Of a DNA stretch of 64,000 nt, positions 61,770 through 64,000 are shown piece after piece. Made by a program: the position numbers and the translations under genes. The notes beneath the pieces are model-generated. The model saw only the letters and a list, made by a program, of their open reading frames with translations, was not told where the DNA came from and made no database searches. Source of the DNA: Fimbriimonas ginsengisoli Gsoil 348 (GTDB lineage Bacteria > Armatimonadota > Fimbriimonadia > Fimbriimonadales > Fimbriimonadaceae); contig NZ_CP007139.1 of NCBI RefSeq assembly GCF_000724625.1, forward strand, positions 4,030,001 to 4,094,000. Reading direction: 5' to 3'. Position 1 is the stretch's first letter, and every line of letters begins with the position of its first letter.

Positions 61770-62669
61770 ATGAAACGCGTCGTCTCAATTTCACTAGGTA
61801 CCAGCAAGCGCGACAAAAAGGATGAGCTCGAGATTCTTGGGCAGCCCTTCTCTTTGGAGCGGATTGGCACCGATGGGGACATGGCCAGGTTTGCGCAGAT
61901 GTTCTGCGACCTGGACGGCAAGGTCGACGCGCTCGGGGTAGGGGGCGCGGACATCTGGGTGGTGATCGAGAATCGCAAGTACGCCTTCCGGCAGATCGCC
62001 AAACTGATCGTCGGGGCGACGAAGACGCCGGTCGTCGATGGAAGCGGACTCAAGCACACGTTGGAACGGGAGACGATCCGAACTCTGCAGAGCAGCGGTG
62101 TCGTGGATTTTCACAAGAAGAAGGTCTTGCTCGTCTCGGCGGTCGACCGATTCGGTATGGCGCAAGCCCTTGTGGCGGCGGGGGCCGACGTCGTCTTCGG
62201 AGACCTTATGTTTGGTGTCGGCTTGAACATCCCGCTTCGCACGACGGGCCAGCTCAAGGCGTTCGGCGGCACGTTGCTGCCGATCGTGACCCGCCTCCCG
62301 TTCAAGTGGTTCTATCCGACGGGAGAGAAGCAGGAGCAGCGGACTCCAAAATTCACCAAAGCCTTTAAGTCGGCGGACGTCATCTGCGGAGATTGGCATT
62401 ACATCCGCCGGTATGCCCCCGACGATTTGAGCGGCAAGACGATCATCACCCAGACCCTGAGAAAAGCCGACTTGGAGCTGCTCAAGAGCTGGCATGTGGA
62501 CCGCGCGATTACCACCACGCCCGTGATCGGCGGCGAAACGTTCGCCACGAACGTCATGGAAGGTGTGGTCGTCGCTCTACTTGGCAAGCGCCCCGAAGAG
62601 CTCACCGAGCGGGACTACCTGGACACGCTGGCGAAACTAGAGTGGAAACCTAACGTAATTCAGTTATAG
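61770..62669 (+). CDS. Quinate/shikimate dehydrogenase-like protein
   Basis: 299 residues. KRVVSISLGTSKRDKKDELEILG at the start, VDGSGLKHTLERETIRTL, KKKVLLVSAVDRFGMAQALVAAGADVVFGDLMFG and TTTPVIGGETFATNVMEGV. I recall database entries of similar proteins called quinate 5-dehydrogenase; the dinucleotide-binding LVSAVDRFG is not a classical GxGxxG, so the enzymatic activity is unproven. It forms an operon with the acyl-ACP-reductase-like gene (gap 7 nt). A different dehydrogenase or a partner protein is possible. Confidence 0.6.
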   Translation: MKRVVSISLGTSKRDKKDELEILGQPFSLERIGTDGDMARFAQMFCDLDGKVDALGVGGADIWVVIENRKYAFRQIAKLIVGATKTPVVDGSGLKHTLERETIRTLQSSGVVDFHKKKVLLVSAVDRFGMAQALVAAGADVVFGDLMFGVGLNIPLRTTGQLKAFGGTLLPIVTRLPFKWFYPTGEKQEQRTPKFTKAFKSADVICGDWHYIRRYAPDDLSGKTIITQTLRKADLELLKSWHVDRAITTTPVIGGETFATNVMEGVVVALLGKRPEELTERDYLDTLAKLEWKPNVIQL

Positions 62670-62676
62670 AGCCTTA

Positions 62677-63819
62677 ATGCCAACGCCGACCTCAGAACTC
62701 CAAATGCCCTCCGCGAAAGTAGACGCCATGACCCGTTTCGGCTTCATCATTCATCCGCTTACGCCGAAACAGATTGCGAAGGCTTATCCGATCGCGCAGT
62801 ATCTTCCGGACTCGGTCATCGAGTTTTTCAGCGCTCGCAAAGGGCCGAAACTGATGAGCGAGATCACGGGAGTCCGTTCCAAGACCGGGGCGGAAACGGA
62901 AGGTTGGTTTATCGGATGTCCGCTTACACCGGACCAGATGCTGAAGAAGCTCCCGCTTGAGAAGGTTTACGAGCGGCTGGTTCAGTGCACCGATATGGCG
63001 GCCGAGCTTGGCGCCTCGCTCATCGGTCTGGGTGCGTTTACATCCGTCGTCGGCGACGGCGGCGTGACGATCCAGCAACGATCGAAGATCGGCGTGACCA
63101 CCGGGAACAGCTACACGGTCGCGACCGCGATCCAAGGGACGATCAAAGCCGCGCATCTTCTGGATATCGATTTGAAGAATGCGACGCTGGCGGTGGTTGG
63201 AGCCACCGGTTCCATCGGAAAGACCTGCGCCAGAATTCTCGCCCGGGACTTCGGCCGAACCATCCTCATCGGGCGCGATCCCGAACGCACTGCCGCTCTC
63301 GCGGCGGAGATCCCAAACTCGGAGCCGAGCACGGACGTGGGCGACATTAGGGAAGCGGACGTCGTGATTACTGTCAGCTCGGCGGGGAAGGAGCTGATTT
63401 TGCCGGAGCACCTGCGGCCCGGTTCGATCGTATGCGATGTCGCCCGACCGCGCGACGTTTCGGTTCGCGTGACCAAAGAGCGGCCGGACGTCCTCGTTAT
63501 CGAAGGGGGAATCGTACGGGTGCCGGGCAATGTGGAGTTCAACCTGAACTTCGGCTTTCCGGAGAAGACCGCCTACGCCTGCATGAGCGAAACCATGCTG
63601 CTTGCCCTAGAAGGCGATTCTAGCCTCTTCAATTTCACGTTGGGCAAGGACGTCACCGTCGAACAAGTCGACCAGATCAGCCGCTTGGCCGACAAACACG
63701 GCTTCGAGCTGGCCAGCTTCCGCTCCTTTGAGAAAGAGGTTAGCGACGACGCCATTCTCCGAGCCCGAAAAGCCCGCATCACCGCGCCGACCATCGCGCG
63801 GTCGAAGCCGGCGGTGTGA
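62677..63819 (+). CDS. Acyl-ACP reductase (AAR)-like oxidoreductase
   Basis: Up to 380 residues; ATG 62677 opens the frame, but ATG 62728 (MTRFGFIIHPLTPKQ) matches the AAR start. The layout is that of cyanobacterial long-chain acyl-ACP reductase: GLGAFTSVVGDGG, TTGNSYTVATAIQGTIKAAHLLDID, the NADPH loop AVVGATGSIGKTCARIL (175-191), GGIVRVPGN, and TAYACMSETMLLALEG with Cys302 at the place of the thioester Cys294 of S. elongatus AAR, then FTLGKDVTVEQVDQISRLADKHGFEL. AAR makes fatty aldehydes from acyl-ACP. Annotation as shikimate dehydrogenase-like would miss this. No aldehyde decarbonylase gene is nearby. Confidence 0.75.
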   Translation: MPTPTSELQMPSAKVDAMTRFGFIIHPLTPKQIAKAYPIAQYLPDSVIEFFSARKGPKLMSEITGVRSKTGAETEGWFIGCPLTPDQMLKKLPLEKVYERLVQCTDMAAELGASLIGLGAFTSVVGDGGVTIQQRSKIGVTTGNSYTVATAIQGTIKAAHLLDIDLKNATLAVVGATGSIGKTCARILARDFGRTILIGRDPERTAALAAEIPNSEPSTDVGDIREADVVITVSSAGKELILPEHLRPGSIVCDVARPRDVSVRVTKERPDVLVIEGGIVRVPGNVEFNLNFGFPEKTAYACMSETMLLALEGDSSLFNFTLGKDVTVEQVDQISRLADKHGFELASFRSFEKEVSDDAILRARKARITAPTIARSKPAV

Positions 63820-63824
63820 GGGGG

Positions 63825-63877
63825 TTGAGGCGTTGCGGCGTTAAGGCGTTACCCTATTTCCAACGCCCTAGCGCCTG
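63825..63877. repeat. Heptamer/octamer repeat over the stop of the YjbR-like gene
   Basis: TTGAGGCGTTGCGGCGTTAA and on to 63850, then CAACGCCCTAGCGCCTGA (63861-63877) in the opposite orientation. The TAG stop (63868-63870) of the leftward gene lies in the right arm. Confidence 0.78.
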
Positions 63878-64000
63878 AAATCCTCAAGCATTTTCTTCGA
63901 CGCCTTTTCCTTCCAAGCCTTCTCGATCAAGCGCGAGAGCTCGTCGGGATCGACGTTAGAGAGGCGGGCGAGGACGGCTGGGTAGCCGCTGTAATGATCG
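63868..64000 (-). CDS. MmcQ/YjbR-like protein, C-terminal part
   Basis: The last 43 codons of a leftward gene that begins beyond the window: DHYSGYPAVLARLSNVDPDELSRLIEKAWKEKASKKMLEDFRR. The HYxGYPAVLxRLxxVDxDEL...xAW pattern matches the C-terminal end of the MmcQ/YjbR family (small DNA-binding-like fold, function unclear). The stop codon lies inside a heptamer repeat. Confidence 0.65.
   Translation of the reverse strand, partial: DHYSGYPAVLARLSNVDPDELSRLIEKAWKEKASKKMLEDFRR

Overview
This is a GC-rich (roughly 60%) chromosomal segment from a diderm bacterium. Three genes point to an outer membrane with LPS: a kdsB-type CMP-Kdo synthetase, an HldE-type heptose-7-phosphate kinase and many lipoproteins with an lgt gene. 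The gene content (amidase plus GerMN pair, RqcH, ffs-dnaX-ybaB-recR, a quinate-dehydrogenase-like/acyl-ACP-reductase-like pair), frequent TTG/GTG starts and many 4-nt ATGA/GTGA gene overlaps fit Armatimonadota of the Fimbriimonas type. That assignment is inference; no rRNA is present to test it. I see no phage, plasmid, intact transposase or CRISPR.

Layout. 1-10.5 kb: end of an SbcD-like nuclease gene, a PrpB-like lyase, two tandem paralogous membrane proteins, mnmG behind a leader with competing hairpins, a glycine-rich lipoprotein broken by a frameshift in a T8 run, two glycosyltransferases, and an orphan BMP-family lipoprotein. 10.6-19.5 kb: tRNA-Val, an amidase/GerMN pair, a leftward group (secreted protein, tsaB, murB, PAP2 phosphatase, M50 protease), then an RHH protein coupled to glycerate kinase and a lipid kinase. 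19.5-31.6 kb: a GGDEF/HD-GYP protein and a sulfur amino acid region (cystathionine lyase/synthase, and lrp, CBS, cysteine dioxygenase in a row), an ankyrin protein, an M3 oligoendopeptidase and a DUF4139-like secreted protein. 31.7-45.4 kb: RqcH, hydrolases, lgt-hldE1, purM, rluD, kdsB. 45.6-54.7 kb: an ABC-2 exporter operon, SRP RNA, dnaX, ybaB, recR, and fused secDF. 54.8-64 kb: ZipA-like protein, era, a giant glycoside-hydrolase-like protein with arginine-rich tails, a HAD phosphatase, ridA, and the quinate-dehydrogenase-like/acyl-ACP-reductase-like pair, ending in a partial YjbR-type gene.

The gene order is mostly housekeeping, but the intergenic DNA is unusual. Four kinds of repeat recur: (a) heptamer tandem arrays (AACGCCC and relatives), usually as inverted pairs, often touching stop codons and in one case running inside the era coding region; (b) an octamer version between ffs and dnaX; (c) strings of short hairpins with 3-nt loops, including a 650-bp non-coding block; (d) long perfect palindromes with shared flanks. 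These, together with the acyl-ACP-reductase homologue and the arginine-tailed glycoside hydrolase, are the most promising leads. All functional calls rest on reading motifs by eye; no database search was run.
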